A stretch of 60,656 nucleotides of DNA from Methylobacterium sp. J-026 (lineage in GTDB: Bacteria > Pseudomonadota > Alphaproteobacteria > Rhizobiales > Beijerinckiaceae), in assembly GCF_022829585.1 (NCBI RefSeq), contig NZ_JAKSYC010000125.1, forward strand, positions 1-60,656. The letters run 5' to 3'. This document shows positions 1-8,287 of the stretch, one piece after another. The translations under genes were made by a program, and so were the position numbers. The notes beneath the pieces were generated by a model. It was not told the origin of the DNA, ran no database searches, and saw nothing but the letters and a program-made list of their open reading frames with translations. How positions within the stretch are numbered: the stretch's first letter is position 1; the number at the start of each line of letters is the position of its first letter.

Positions 1-1
1 T

Positions 2-142
2 CTCGACACGGCGATGAGTTCGGCCGACCGGGCCGCCGCGCTGACCCACCGGCTGCTCGCCTTCGCCCGTCGGCAACCGCTCGATCCGAGCGTCACCGAC
101 GCCAACGCCCTGATCGTCGGCATGTCCGACCTGCTGCGCCGC
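2..142 (+). pseudogene. Sensor histidine kinase fragment, truncated at both ends
   Basis: The second frame from the window start reads as the dimerisation helix and following linker of a hybrid-type sensor histidine kinase: an alternating Ala/Leu helix with THRLLAFARRQPL, then a DANALIVGMSDLLRR segment, which in the family leads directly into the ATPase domain. After about position 142 this frame turns into low-complexity Arg/Pro text and no ATPase motifs (N, G1, G2 boxes) follow. The upstream part lies outside the window. Seen: the helix and the loss of homology. Inferred: a truncation by deletion or frameshift in the GCC-rich junction, or an assembly error. Confidence 0.55.
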
Positions 143-531
143 CGCCGCCCCTCGCCCCGCCGCAACCGGACCCTCCCGCCCCGCCGGACGCTGTCGATCC
201 GCTGGCCGCCGCGATGGCGTCCGCCCCGCCGGTCGCGCCGGCCGAACCGGTGCCGACCGTCGCCACCCCCGCGCCGCCGGTCCTCCCGGCCGCTGTTCCG
301 GCTGCCCAGCAGAAACCCCAGCCTCCGCAGCCGCCATCCCCCGCCCCGATTCCGCTCCCGCCCGCAGTGCCGCCGAAGGCACCGCCGGTGTTCCGGCCGC
401 CACCCGCGCCGCAGCCGGCGCCGTCGGCGCCCAAACCCGACGCCAAGACCTCGGGCAACCCGTTCTCCGTCGAGGAGATCGAGGCCGAGTTCGCCCGCCT
501 CCTGGGGCGCCCGCTGGACAAGCAGGGCTGA
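139..531 (+). CDS. C-terminal part of a proline-rich protein, 5' end missing
   Basis: The first frame carries an Ala/Pro-rich stretch of about 105 residues ending in a short acidic helix, SVEEIEAEFARLLGRPLD, and a stop at 529-531. The composition and terminal helix resemble cytoplasmic tails of membrane proteins such as FliO in related bacteria, but I cannot assign it. No start codon with a ribosome-binding site is visible; the frame runs open to the window edge, where it overlaps the kinase fragment in another frame. It looks like the tail of a second gene fused out of frame to the kinase remnant. Function unknown. Confidence 0.4.
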   Translation, partial: PPPPLAPPQPDPPAPPDAVDPLAAAMASAPPVAPAEPVPTVATPAPPVLPAAVPAAQQKPQPPQPPSPAPIPLPPAVPPKAPPVFRPPPAPQPAPSAPKPDAKTSGNPFSVEEIEAEFARLLGRPLDKQG

Positions 532-878
532 CGGTTTTCTCAGGGCCCGACGATGTCCGCCTCGGGGACCGGGGAGGCCTCCGTTGGAGGGCACGGATCG
601 CACCGGGACACGCGATCCCGCACCAATCCGGTTCCCTGGCGGCCGATGTTCACGCGGCGCTGCCGGATACGGGTGACGGCGGGTGCGAGGCGCGTCTCCC
701 CCTCCCCCCTTGCGGGGAGGGGTCAGGGGTGGGGGTGGTGCAGACGGCACCGCACCGTTCGATCCTCCACCACCTCCAACGCCTCGGATGGTCCCGGCCG
801 CGCCGATGCGGGCCGGGCGCACGCCGTTCACGATCGGTTAACCCTCTGCTGGAACGCTCCTGTGCGATGGAGGAGCCG
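532..878. other. Intergenic region with a GC-rich dispersed repeat
   Basis: No gene is convincing here. The ORFs that cross it are Arg-rich shadows. The middle holds a copy of a repeat (696-775) also found near 54800. The last part carries the ribosome-binding site GGAGG just before the small gene at 879. Confidence 0.6.
696..775. repeat. Dispersed repeat family 3, copy 1
   Basis: The segment has the core CTCCCCCCTTGCGGGGAGGG followed by a G-rich run, GGGGTGGGGGTGGT, and a degenerate CGGCACCGCACCG tail. The same order recurs at 54800-54880 with few differences, so it is a dispersed element rather than chance. The core is a short inverted repeat (CCCC..TTGC..GGGG). It lies in intergenic DNA in both places. 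Confidence 0.7.
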
Positions 879-1100
879 ATGCTCGCGTTGAATGCCGATA
901 CCGCCCGTCGCAGCCGCGCCTATCGGGCGTTCAAGCTCGACCGCGCCGGACGCGTCGCCTCCGCCGAGATCGTCGCGGCCGAGGACGACGGCCAGGCGCG
1001 CCGTCAGGTCCGCGCCATGGTGGGGCGCTGCACGATCGAGCTCTGGGAGCGGACCCGGTTCCTCGGCCGCTTCGAGCCCGCCGCGCCGGGGCGGCCCTGA
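879..1100 (+). CDS. Small conserved hypothetical protein
   Basis: A 73-residue basic protein starting MLALNADTARRSRAYRAF. I chose the ATG at 879 because GGAGG lies five bases upstream; an in-frame ATG at 867 has no such site. It has no signal peptide, membrane helix or recognisable domain. The middle (RAGRVASAEIVAAEDDGQA) followed by a basic patch and a conserved-looking WERTRFLGRF near the end suggests a small folded protein of the type often seen as a lineage-specific hypothetical. It is transcribed towards the MFS gene on the other strand. Function unknown. Confidence 0.6.
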   Translation: MLALNADTARRSRAYRAFKLDRAGRVASAEIVAAEDDGQARRQVRAMVGRCTIELWERTRFLGRFEPAAPGRP

Positions 1101-1115
1101 GCCGGGCCGCGCCAC

Positions 1116-2420
1116 TCAGCGGCCGGATGTCTCCGGCATGGCCAGGACCGCGAGGAAGCTGAGGATCGCGGCGGCGGCCAGATAGACTCCGACGAAGCCG
1201 ATTCCGCCGACGGCGACGAGTTCCTGGGCGATGTAGGGCGCCCCGGAAGCCCCCAGGATCCCGGCGAGGTTGTAGGTGACCGAGGCCCCGGTGTAGCGGA
1301 CCCGGGTCGGGAACAGCTCCGGCAGGACGGCGCCCATCGGGCCGAACACCCAGCCCATGGCCATGAGGCTGAGGCAGAGGAAGCCGAGGACCGGTGGCCA
1401 TGACCCGGTCCCGGCGGCCGTGCCCAGCATCGGCCCCATGAGGAAGCCCAGCAGGAACACCCCACCCATCCCGGACAGCAGGACTGGCCTGCGACCGAAC
1501 CGGTCCGCCGCGGCGCCCGACACGACGATGCCCAAGGCCATGAAGCAGACCGCGATGCATTCGAACAGCAGGAAGGTCGGCCGCGGGTAGCCGAGGGTGC
1601 CGGTGCCGTAGCCCAGGGCGAACACGGTGGAGAGATAGAACACCGCGTAGACCGCCACCATCGCGAAGGTGCCGACCAGGACCGCGCGCCCGTGCTGCGT
1701 CAGCATGGTGGCGAAGGGCACGCGCTCCGGGCGCGCCTGGCTGAGGGCCGCCCTGAAGGCCGGCGTCTCGGTGAGCTTCAGCCGGACGTAGAGCCCGACG
1801 CCCACGAGCGCGGCCGAGGCCAGGAACGGCAGGCGCCAGCCCCAGGCCTGGAAGCTCTCGGAGGACAGGCCGAAGCTCAGGGCCAGGAAGCCGAGATTGG
1901 CCAGGACGAAGCCCACTGGCGCGCCGAGCTGGGGGAAGATGCCGTACCACGCGCGCCGGCCCGGCGGCGCGTTCTCCACGGCGAGCAACGCCGCCCCGCC
2001 CCATTCCCCGCCGAAGCCGATGCCCTGGCCGCAGCGCAGCACGCACAGGGCCGCCGGCGCCCACCAGCCGACGGCGGCGTAGCTCGGCAGGCAGCCGATC
2101 AGGACGGTGGAGAGGCCCATGATCAGGAGCGAGGCCACCAGGGTCGCCTTGCGGCCGACCCGGTCGCCGAAATGCCCGAACAGGGCCGCCCCCACGGGGC
2201 GCGCCACGAAGGCGATCGCGAAGGTCGCGAAGGCGCTGAGCTGCTGCACGCCCGGCGCCCCGGCCGGGAAGAAGACCGGTCCAATCACCAGCGCGGCGGC
2301 GGTGGCGTAGATGTAGAAATCGAAGAACTCGATCGCCGTGCCGACGAAGCTCGCGGCCAGGATCCGGCCAGCGCTCGGTGCCGCGCCTGTCGCGTCGGCG
2401 GTCTCTACGGTCTGCAGCAT
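1116..2420 (-). CDS. MFS transporter, metabolite:H+ symporter type
   Basis: A 434-residue membrane protein with about 12 hydrophobic segments. The first helix contains GTAIEFFDFYIYATAAALV, the hallmark of the metabolite:H+ symporter (MHS) subfamily that includes ShiA, ProP and KgtP, and loop 2-3 carries the MFS signature GDRVGRK; the second half repeats it as ADRFGRRP. These carriers import organic acids, betaines or shikimate by proton symport at the inner membrane; the substrate here cannot be read from sequence. The start at 2420 (MLQTVETADA) is preferred over an upstream in-frame start that would add 15 basic residues. It is divergent from dnaN with about 300 bp between them. Confidence 0.85.
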   Translation of the reverse strand: MLQTVETADATGAAPSAGRILAASFVGTAIEFFDFYIYATAAALVIGPVFFPAGAPGVQQLSAFATFAIAFVARPVGAALFGHFGDRVGRKATLVASLLIMGLSTVLIGCLPSYAAVGWWAPAALCVLRCGQGIGFGGEWGGAALLAVENAPPGRRAWYGIFPQLGAPVGFVLANLGFLALSFGLSSESFQAWGWRLPFLASAALVGVGLYVRLKLTETPAFRAALSQARPERVPFATMLTQHGRAVLVGTFAMVAVYAVFYLSTVFALGYGTGTLGYPRPTFLLFECIAVCFMALGIVVSGAAADRFGRRPVLLSGMGGVFLLGFLMGPMLGTAAGTGSWPPVLGFLCLSLMAMGWVFGPMGAVLPELFPTRVRYTGASVTYNLAGILGASGAPYIAQELVAVGGIGFVGVYLAAAAILSFLAVLAMPETSGR

Positions 2421-2729
2421 GGTTCTGGCGGAAACGGATCGGGATCGGTCGCGGCGCTTTCGCACGCGGCGGGTCGCGCGGGAACCCTGAATCCGGCGGC
2501 CGGACCTGAGAAGGGCCGCGTTCGCGGACCGACGCGCGCCTGCTCAGGGTTATGATCGAGTGCGGGTTCCCGGCGCAAAACCGCGGGGCTCCTGTGCGAA
2601 ACCCGCTCGGGTCGCTGTGCGGTGCACCCGCGCCGGCCTTGCGTTCCCCGGTCCCGTTCGCCAAGCTGAACGGCCATATTCCGCGACGGATGCCGGCCGC
2701 GGCGCCGTCCCCACCACTCGAGTATTGCG
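2421..2729. other. Divergent intergenic region upstream of dnaN
   Basis: This 309-bp stretch separates the MFS gene (minus) from dnaN (plus) and must hold both promoters. I see no dnaA gene, clear DnaA-box cluster, repeat copy or coding signal in it. Confidence 0.5.
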
Positions 2730-3851
2730 ATGAGAGTCACTGTCGAGCGCGCGGCCCTGCTCAGGTCGCTCGGCCACGTGCACCGGGTCGTCGAGCGCCG
2801 CAACACGATCCCGATCCTCTCCAACGTGCTCCTGCGCTCGGAGGGTTCGAGCCTGCAGCTGCGGGCGACCGATCTCGACATCGAGGTCACCGAGAGCGTG
2901 CCGGCCGACGTCGCCGATGCGGGCGCCACCACCGTGCCGGCGCACGTGATCTACGACATCGTCCGCAAGCTCCCCGACGGCGCCCAGGTCTCTCTGGAGA
3001 CCGGCGGCGAATCCGGTCAGATGACGATCCGCTCCGGACGCTCGCGCTTCGCCCTGGGCGCCCTGCCGGAAGGCGATTTCCCGGATCTCGCCGCCGGCGA
3101 GATGCCCCACGGCTTCGAGATCGCGAGCGCCGACCTCAAGCGCCTGATCGACAAGACGCAGTTCGCGATCTCCACCGAGGAGACGCGCTACTATCTGAAC
3201 GGCATCTACCTGCACACGCTGGAGACCGAGGGCGGCCCGGTGATGCGCGCGGTGGCCACCGACGGACACCGGCTGGCCCGGGTCGAGATCCCGGCCCCGC
3301 AGGGCAGCGTCGGCATGCCGGGCGTGATCGTGCCCCGCAAGGCGGTGGCCGAGATCCAGAAGCTCCTCGACGACGGCGGCGAGACCGTGGCGGTCGACCT
3401 GTCGCCCGCCAAGATCCGCCTGCGCTTCGCGGGCGGCCTGACCTTGATCTCCAAGCTGATCGACGGCACCTTCCCGGATTACCAGCGGGTGATCCCGGCC
3501 AACAACGACAAGCGTCTGACCATCGAGCGCGACGCCTTCGCCAAGGCGGTGGACCGGGTCTCGACGATCTCGTCCGAGCGCGGGCGGGCGGTGAAGCTCG
3601 GGCTCAGCGAGGGGCGCCTGGCGCTCTCGGTCAACAACCCGGATTCGGGCAGCGCCACGGAGGAGCTCGACGTCGACTACGAGGCGGCCGGCCTCGATAT
3701 CGGCTTCAACGCCCGGTACCTCCTCGACATCACCGCGCAGCTCGAGGGCGACACCGCGCTGTTCAAGCTCGCCGATCCGGGCTCGCCGACGCTGATCCAG
3801 GATCGCGAGGGGGCGCCGGCGCTCTACGTGCTGATGCCGATGCGGGTGTAG
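2730..3851 (+). CDS. dnaN: DNA polymerase III beta subunit (sliding clamp)
   Basis: At 373 residues this has the usual length and three-fold domain layout of the bacterial beta clamp, the ring that tethers DNA polymerase III to DNA. The first domain starts MRVTVERAALLRSLGHVHRV with the conserved VERRNTIPILSNVLL segment; the middle has TEETRYYLNGIYL and VATDGHRLAR; the third has RYLLDI and ends in LMPMRV, matching the clamp's terminal P-M-R tail. It is followed by a small toxin-antitoxin pair and then recF, so the widespread dnaN-recF order is kept but interrupted. No dnaA or gyrB is adjacent. Confidence 0.98.
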   Translation: MRVTVERAALLRSLGHVHRVVERRNTIPILSNVLLRSEGSSLQLRATDLDIEVTESVPADVADAGATTVPAHVIYDIVRKLPDGAQVSLETGGESGQMTIRSGRSRFALGALPEGDFPDLAAGEMPHGFEIASADLKRLIDKTQFAISTEETRYYLNGIYLHTLETEGGPVMRAVATDGHRLARVEIPAPQGSVGMPGVIVPRKAVAEIQKLLDDGGETVAVDLSPAKIRLRFAGGLTLISKLIDGTFPDYQRVIPANNDKRLTIERDAFAKAVDRVSTISSERGRAVKLGLSEGRLALSVNNPDSGSATEELDVDYEAAGLDIGFNARYLLDITAQLEGDTALFKLADPGSPTLIQDREGAPALYVLMPMRV

Positions 3852-3863
3852 GTGCAGGCTGCC

Positions 3864-4115
3864 ATGCCGAAAACCGTCATCCGCGATCCCGGTCAGGAAG
3901 CCTCACGCGATCGCCTGATCGCGGCGGGGCGCTACGGTTCGCCGGAGGAGGCGGTGGCGGCCGGTGTCGCGTTGCTCCGCCCGCACGAGGATCGCCTCGC
4001 GACGATGCCTGAGGCTTGGCGGGAGGGCGTCGCGAGTGGAGATCACGAGCCGCTCGGCGCCACGCCGGATGCCTTGGCGGCGCGCTATGCCGCCATGGAA
4101 AAGGCCGGCCCTTGA
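3864..4115 (+). CDS. parD: ParD-type antitoxin
   Basis: An 83-residue protein of the CopG/ParD type. Residues 1-45 contain the ParD pattern: a short beta strand, then SRDRLIAAGRYGSPEEAVAAG and LLRPHEDRL, which in ParD forms the ribbon-helix-helix DNA-binding dimer; the C-terminal half is the segment that wraps the toxin. ATG at 3864 is taken as the start; an in-frame GTG lies at 3852 right after dnaN. The stop TGA overlaps the TTG start of the next gene, so the two are translationally coupled. ParD proteins usually repress their own operon together with ParE. It sits between dnaN and recF, an unusual place. Confidence 0.8.
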   Translation: MPKTVIRDPGQEASRDRLIAAGRYGSPEEAVAAGVALLRPHEDRLATMPEAWREGVASGDHEPLGATPDALAARYAAMEKAGP

Positions 4116-4408
4116 AGCCTGTCGTCGTGTGGCGGCGAGCCCGAACCGATCGGCGCGAGATCGGTGACTTCATGGCGGCCGACAATCCGACGCGCGCCCG
4201 CAGCGTCGTCCCGGAGCTGCGCACCCGTTGTCAGGCGCGCGGTCGCCGGCCGATGATGGGCAGGCCCGCCCCGGAGATGGCTCTCAACGTACGGATCCTC
4301 AGATTCCGATCTTCCTTGATCCTTCATCCCAACCTCGACGACCGCATTTCGATCGATCGCGTGCTGCACTCGGCGCGCGACCGCTCCATCGTGCCGCCTT
4401 ATGAGTGA
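4112..4408 (+). CDS. parE: ParE-type toxin
   Basis: A 98-residue basic protein starting at TTG 4112 inside the antitoxin stop (TTGA overlap). It reads LKPVVVWRRARTDRREIGDF, then a helix with ADNPTRARSVVPELR, a GRRPMMGRPAPEM turn, and ends in a beta strand with IDRVLHSARD. This matches the RelE/ParE fold, including the terminal I-x-R-V-L-H-x-A-R-D strand. ParE toxins poison DNA gyrase, RelE relatives cleave mRNA on ribosomes; sequence here favours ParE. The middle strand (FRSSLILHPNLDDRISI) is less typical than in many ParE proteins, so activity is not certain. Its end overlaps the recF start by eight bases. Confidence 0.75.
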   Translation: MKPVVVWRRARTDRREIGDFMAADNPTRARSVVPELRTRCQARGRRPMMGRPAPEMALNVRILRFRSSLILHPNLDDRISIDRVLHSARDRSIVPPYE

Positions 4409-5537
4409 ACTCGACACGGCTCGATCCACACGCCTCACCCGGTTGATCGCCCGCGACTTCCGCAATCACGCCGATCTCGAACTGAACCCCGGCGCCCGCT
4501 TCGTGGCCCTGGTCGGCGAGAACGGCGCCGGCAAGACCAACCTGCTGGAGGCGATCTCCCTGTTCGTGCCGGGCCGGGGCCTGCGCCGGGCCGAGTTCGC
4601 CACCATGGCGCGATCGGGCGGTCCCGGGGGCTTCGCGGTGTCGCTCACCCTCGACCGGGACGGCGCCGAGCACCGGCTCGGCACGGGGCTGGAGCCGCCG
4701 GGTCCGGACGGCCGCACGAGCCGGCTCTGTCGGATCGACGGCGCCCCGGCCTCCTCTCCGGTGGCCTTCAGCGAATTCGTCCGGGTGGTCTGGCTGACGC
4801 CGGATCTCGACGGCCTGTTCCGCGGCGCGGCGGGCGACCGGCGCCGGTTCCTCGATCGCCTCGTGCTGGCGGTGGATGCCGGCCACGGCGCCCGGGTCTC
4901 CGCGATGGAGCGGGCCCTGCGCTCGCGCAACCGCCTCCTGGAGGACCGGACCGACGACGATCGCTGGCTCGACGCGGTGGAGCGGGAGGTCGCCGAACTC
5001 GGCGTCGCGGTGGCGCTCGCCCGTCGCGAGACCGCGGAGCGCCTGGACCGGCTGATCGCCGAGACCCGGGACGATGCGCAGCCCTTCCCCTGGGCGTCGA
5101 TCCGCCTGGAGGGCGACCTCGACGACCTCGTCGCGGTCTGGCCGGCCATCGAGGCCGAGGACCGCTTCCGCCTCGCCCTGCGCAACGGCCGCCACCGGGA
5201 CCGGGCGGCGGGCCGCACGCTGATCGGGCCGCAGACCAGCGATCTCGTGGTCCGTCACGGCCCCAAGGACGTGCCGGCTGGCACCGCCTCGACCGGCGAG
5301 CAGAAGGCCCTGCTGATCGGCCTCGTCCTCGCCCATGCCCGGCTGGTGCGGGCGATGAGCGGCATCGCCCCCGTGATCCTGCTCGACGAGGTGGCGGCGC
5401 ATCTCGATCCGCGCCGCCGGGCCGGCCTGTTCGAGGCGCTCGATGCCCTGCCCGGCCAGGTCTGGATGACCGGCGCCGACCCGGCCGCCTTCGCGCAGGC
5501 CGGCGACCGGACCGAGGTGCTGCGGATCGGAGCCTAG
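4401..5537 (+). CDS. recF: DNA replication and repair protein RecF
   Basis: This 378-residue SMC-like ATPase loads RecA at single-strand gaps together with RecO and RecR. The N-terminus has the RecF opening LTRLIARDFRNHADLEL, then Walker A GENGAGKT (residues 39-46), the ABC signature STGEQKA (297-303) and Walker B VILLDE (325-330), followed by the D-loop AAHLD. The start ATG at 4401 lies inside the end of the ParE gene, so recF expression is probably coupled to translation of the toxin-antitoxin pair. Its 3' end faces the chemoreceptor gene, 51 bp away. Confidence 0.97.
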   Translation: MSELDTARSTRLTRLIARDFRNHADLELNPGARFVALVGENGAGKTNLLEAISLFVPGRGLRRAEFATMARSGGPGGFAVSLTLDRDGAEHRLGTGLEPPGPDGRTSRLCRIDGAPASSPVAFSEFVRVVWLTPDLDGLFRGAAGDRRRFLDRLVLAVDAGHGARVSAMERALRSRNRLLEDRTDDDRWLDAVEREVAELGVAVALARRETAERLDRLIAETRDDAQPFPWASIRLEGDLDDLVAVWPAIEAEDRFRLALRNGRHRDRAAGRTLIGPQTSDLVVRHGPKDVPAGTASTGEQKALLIGLVLAHARLVRAMSGIAPVILLDEVAAHLDPRRRAGLFEALDALPGQVWMTGADPAAFAQAGDRTEVLRIGA

Positions 5538-5588
5538 ATTCCCGGCAGAGCCGCCGGAACGGTGGGGGTTGGGTCTCGTGACGCTGCG

Positions 5589-7280
5589 CTAGGCGGCCCG
5601 GATCGTGGCCAGGAAGCGGGACACCTCGGCGCTGAGATACTCGGACTGGCGCGACAACTCGCCGGCCGCGCCGAGCACCTGGCTGGCGGCCGCACCGGTG
5701 GCTTCCGAGGCCTGGGCCACCCCCGTGATGTTGCTCGTCACCTGATCCGTTCCGGTGGCCGCCTGGGAGACGTTGCGGACGATCTCCTGCGTCGCCGCGC
5801 CCTGCTCCTCCACGGCGGCCGCGATGGTCGTGGCGACCCCGTTGATCTCCCGGATGCGCGCGGTGATCGTGTCGATGGCCGAGACCGCCTGACCGGTCGT
5901 CCCCTGGATCTGGCCGATCTGCTGGCTGATCTCCTCCGTGGCCTTGGCGGTCTGCGCTGCCAGTTCCTTGACCTCGGCCGCCACCACGGCGAAGCCGCGG
6001 CCGGCTTCACCGGCGCGCGCCGCCTCGATCGTGGCGTTGAGCGCCAGGAGGTTCGTCTGGCTCGCGATGTTGGAGATCAGCCCGACCACCTCGCCGATGC
6101 GGCTGGCCGCCTGGCTCAGCTCCTGCACGAGGTGCTGGGTCTGGTCGGCCTCGCCGACGGCCGTCTGGGCGAGGTTGGCCGAGCCGAGCACCTGCCGGCC
6201 GATCTCCTGCACCGACGAGCCCAATTCCTCGGCGGCCGCCGCCACGGTCTGCACGTTGGCGGAGGCCTGCTCGGCCGCCGCCGCGACGGTGGTGGACTGG
6301 CTGGCCGTCTCGGTGGCGCTCGACGTCATGCTCTGGGCGGTGGCCTGCAGTTCCGTGGCCGAGGATGAGACCAGCCCGACGATGCCGCCGACCGCCCGCT
6401 CGAATCCGTCCGCCAGCTCCAGCATGGTGCGCTTCCGCTCGGCCATGGCGGCCTCGTCGGCGCGCCGCTTGACCTCCGCCTCCTCGGCCGCCTTCCGCGC
6501 CACCATCGCCTTGATGCCCTCGACCGCCTTGCCGACCGCGCCGATCTCATCGCGGCGGGCCGCTTCGGCGATCTCGGCCTCGATCTCGCCCTTTGCCATG
6601 CGCTGCAGGACCTTGACCAGGCGATCGAGCGGGCGCGTGATGCCGAATACCGCGATGAACACCGCAGCGACCAGGCCTGCCAGCATCCCCATGGCGCTGA
6701 ACATCATCAGGTTCTGCCGCGTTTCATTCGTCTGATTGGTCAGGTCGTCCGACGATTTCGACGTATAGGCCGCAATGTCCAGGGCGAGCTGGCTGCCGTC
6801 GGCCAGCAAGATCGAGAAAATCGGATCGATCGCCGAATGGACCAGCGCAATGGCCTTGTCGTTCTGGTTGGCGGAGCCGAGTCGGCGCACCTCGCTCACG
6901 TCGCGCAGGTAGCGTTCGATGCGGGTCGCCTGTTCATCGATGCGCGTCGCGAAAGTCGGCGCATGAGAACGCAGAACGGGCAGCAACGCCTTCACCTTGG
7001 GCACCGCGGCCTCGAAGCCTTTATTGGCGTCCTGAATCTGATCCGGTTCGGTCTCCGCGATGACGCGATAGACCCAGTAGTTGAGTTCCGTCATCAGGCG
7101 GTTCAGGTAGCGAGTCTCGGCGACGGCCGCCGCCTCGTTGACGATGAAGCTGCTGTATGCGTCGTCGATCTTCGTCATGCGCGATTGTGCGTACCAGACG
7201 CATCCGCCGACGATCAGGCTGATCAGTGCGATGACGGCCGCCAGCTTGGGCAGCACTTTGATGTTCGACAGCCGCAGCAT
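5589..7280 (-). CDS. Methyl-accepting chemotaxis protein
   Basis: A 563-residue chemoreceptor. Residues 10-30 form the first membrane helix, about 30-190 a helical periplasmic ligand domain (four-helix-bundle type), 193-213 the second helix, followed by a HAMP linker ([20 protein letters not shown]) and a long coiled-coil signalling domain with the invariant tip [20 protein letters not shown]. It would signal through CheW/CheA to the flagellar motor. No C-terminal CheR-tethering pentapeptide is present. ATG 7280 is chosen because GGAGGG sits seven bases upstream; an in-frame GTG at 7304 lacks this. No che genes are nearby. Confidence 0.93.
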   Translation of the reverse strand: MLRLSNIKVLPKLAAVIALISLIVGGCVWYAQSRMTKIDDAYSSFIVNEAAAVAETRYLNRLMTELNYWVYRVIAETEPDQIQDANKGFEAAVPKVKALLPVLRSHAPTFATRIDEQATRIERYLRDVSEVRRLGSANQNDKAIALVHSAIDPIFSILLADGSQLALDIAAYTSKSSDDLTNQTNETRQNLMMFSAMGMLAGLVAAVFIAVFGITRPLDRLVKVLQRMAKGEIEAEIAEAARRDEIGAVGKAVEGIKAMVARKAAEEAEVKRRADEAAMAERKRTMLELADGFERAVGGIVGLVSSSATELQATAQSMTSSATETASQSTTVAAAAEQASANVQTVAAAAEELGSSVQEIGRQVLGSANLAQTAVGEADQTQHLVQELSQAASRIGEVVGLISNIASQTNLLALNATIEAARAGEAGRGFAVVAAEVKELAAQTAKATEEISQQIGQIQGTTGQAVSAIDTITARIREINGVATTIAAAVEEQGAATQEIVRNVSQAATGTDQVTSNITGVAQASEATGAAASQVLGAAGELSRQSEYLSAEVSRFLATIRAA

Positions 7281-7742
7281 AGCCTTGCCCTCCGGGTTTG
7301 GCACTGTGAGAAGGATTCCGTCCTGTGTAGATTCTGTATCTTAAAAATCTGCGAAAAATCGAATTATGCGGTCAATATATTTACAAATATCTATGGCGAT
7401 CTATATCAATATACATGCTCTTGATCGAATAACTTCCGCGATATACCCGAATTTTCTGGAATTTCGACGACTATAAATCCGGAGTCGGACGGTTCTTGCG
7501 AAAGAGATACTGAAAGCGCGCGTTCGGGAACGATCGACCGGCATGCTCGAGACCCCGACAGCGGCTTGTGCCGATCTGTCCGTCCCCTGATGGGCCGGGA
7601 TGGAGGTGGCGGAACCGGTGCGCGGCCCTCTCACCCGCCGGGCGCGATGATCCTCCGGAACGACCGCTCTTTCCGCCGGCGCGGTCCGGCGCCACATGTG
7701 CCGGGCACCGCCCTCTCCGCCAGAACACGGAACTGTCGAAGC
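7281..7742. other. Intergenic region with an AT-rich island
   Basis: About 460 bp without a gene. Positions 7330-7470 are markedly AT-rich for this genome, with runs such as TCAATATATTTACAAATATC; this probably contains the promoter of the chemoreceptor, which reads away to the left. The rest, up to the glyoxalase gene, shows no coding or repeat signal. Confidence 0.5.
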
Positions 7743-8138
7743 ATGTCCAAGCCCGTCCACGCCATGATCCGCGTCCTCGACGAGACGCGTGCGCGCGACT
7801 ACTACGCCCGCGCCTTCGGACTGGAGGTGTCGGACCGCTACGATTTCCCGGACTTCACCCTCGTCTACCTGCGCGATCCCGCCTCGCCGTTCGAGCTGGA
7901 GCTGACGGTGAACAAGGACCGGGACAAGCCCTACGACCTGGGCGACGGCTACGGCCACATCGCCTTCGTGGTCGACGACGTGGAGGCCGAGCACGCGCGG
8001 CACCGGCGCGAGGGCTTCACGGCCACGGACGTGAAGTCGCTCAAGCACGGCGCGGATGTGCTGGCGCGGTTCTTCTTCGCGACGGATCCGGACGGGTACA
8101 AGATCGAGGTCATCCAGCGCGGCGGCCGCTTCGCCTGA
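7743..8138 (+). CDS. gloA: Glyoxalase I (lactoylglutathione lyase)
   Basis: At 131 residues this is the short, metal-dependent form of glyoxalase I, which converts the methylglyoxal-glutathione hemithioacetal to S-lactoylglutathione. The four metal ligands line up with the E. coli enzyme: H6, E53, H72 (in GYGHIAF) and E122 (in YKIEVIQ). The ATG at 7743 opens MSKPVHAMIRVLD, matching the family start; longer in-frame starts add low-complexity residues. It is followed by a hairpin repeat and the phosphatase gene. Confidence 0.93.
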   Translation: MSKPVHAMIRVLDETRARDYYARAFGLEVSDRYDFPDFTLVYLRDPASPFELELTVNKDRDKPYDLGDGYGHIAFVVDDVEAEHARHRREGFTATDVKSLKHGADVLARFFFATDPDGYKIEVIQRGGRFA

Positions 8139-8174
8139 CCGCATCCGGATCGGCGGCCATCCGCCGGGGAGCCG

Positions 8175-8278
8175 CGCGCATCGTCCCGAACGGCGGGTCC
8201 AGGCCGTCGAGTAAAAGACGGTCTGCGTCGAAAAGCCAGCGCATCGTCCCGGTTCCGATTTTCGGGACGATGCGCTAG
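8175..8278. repeat. GCATCGTCC hairpin repeat, copy A (long form)
   Basis: A first half-element starts GCGCATCGTCCCGAACGGCG at 8175; the second part is a perfect inverted repeat, AGCGCATCGTCCC at 8238-8250 against GGGACGATGCGCT at 8264-8276 with a 13-base loop, ending in CTAG at 8275-8278. The same long form occurs at 57240-57337. The downstream gene starts ten bases after it. Confidence 0.85.
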
Positions 8279-8287
8279 CCGGGATCC

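Noticed and set aside
2421..2729. Replication origin near dnaN
   Set aside because: No dnaA gene, DnaA-box cluster or AT-rich unwinding element is visible here, so dnaN alone does not place oriC in the window.
5562..6368. Plus-strand frames opposite the chemoreceptor
   Set aside because: They are antisense shadows with Leu/Arg/Gly-rich composition and no ribosome-binding site.
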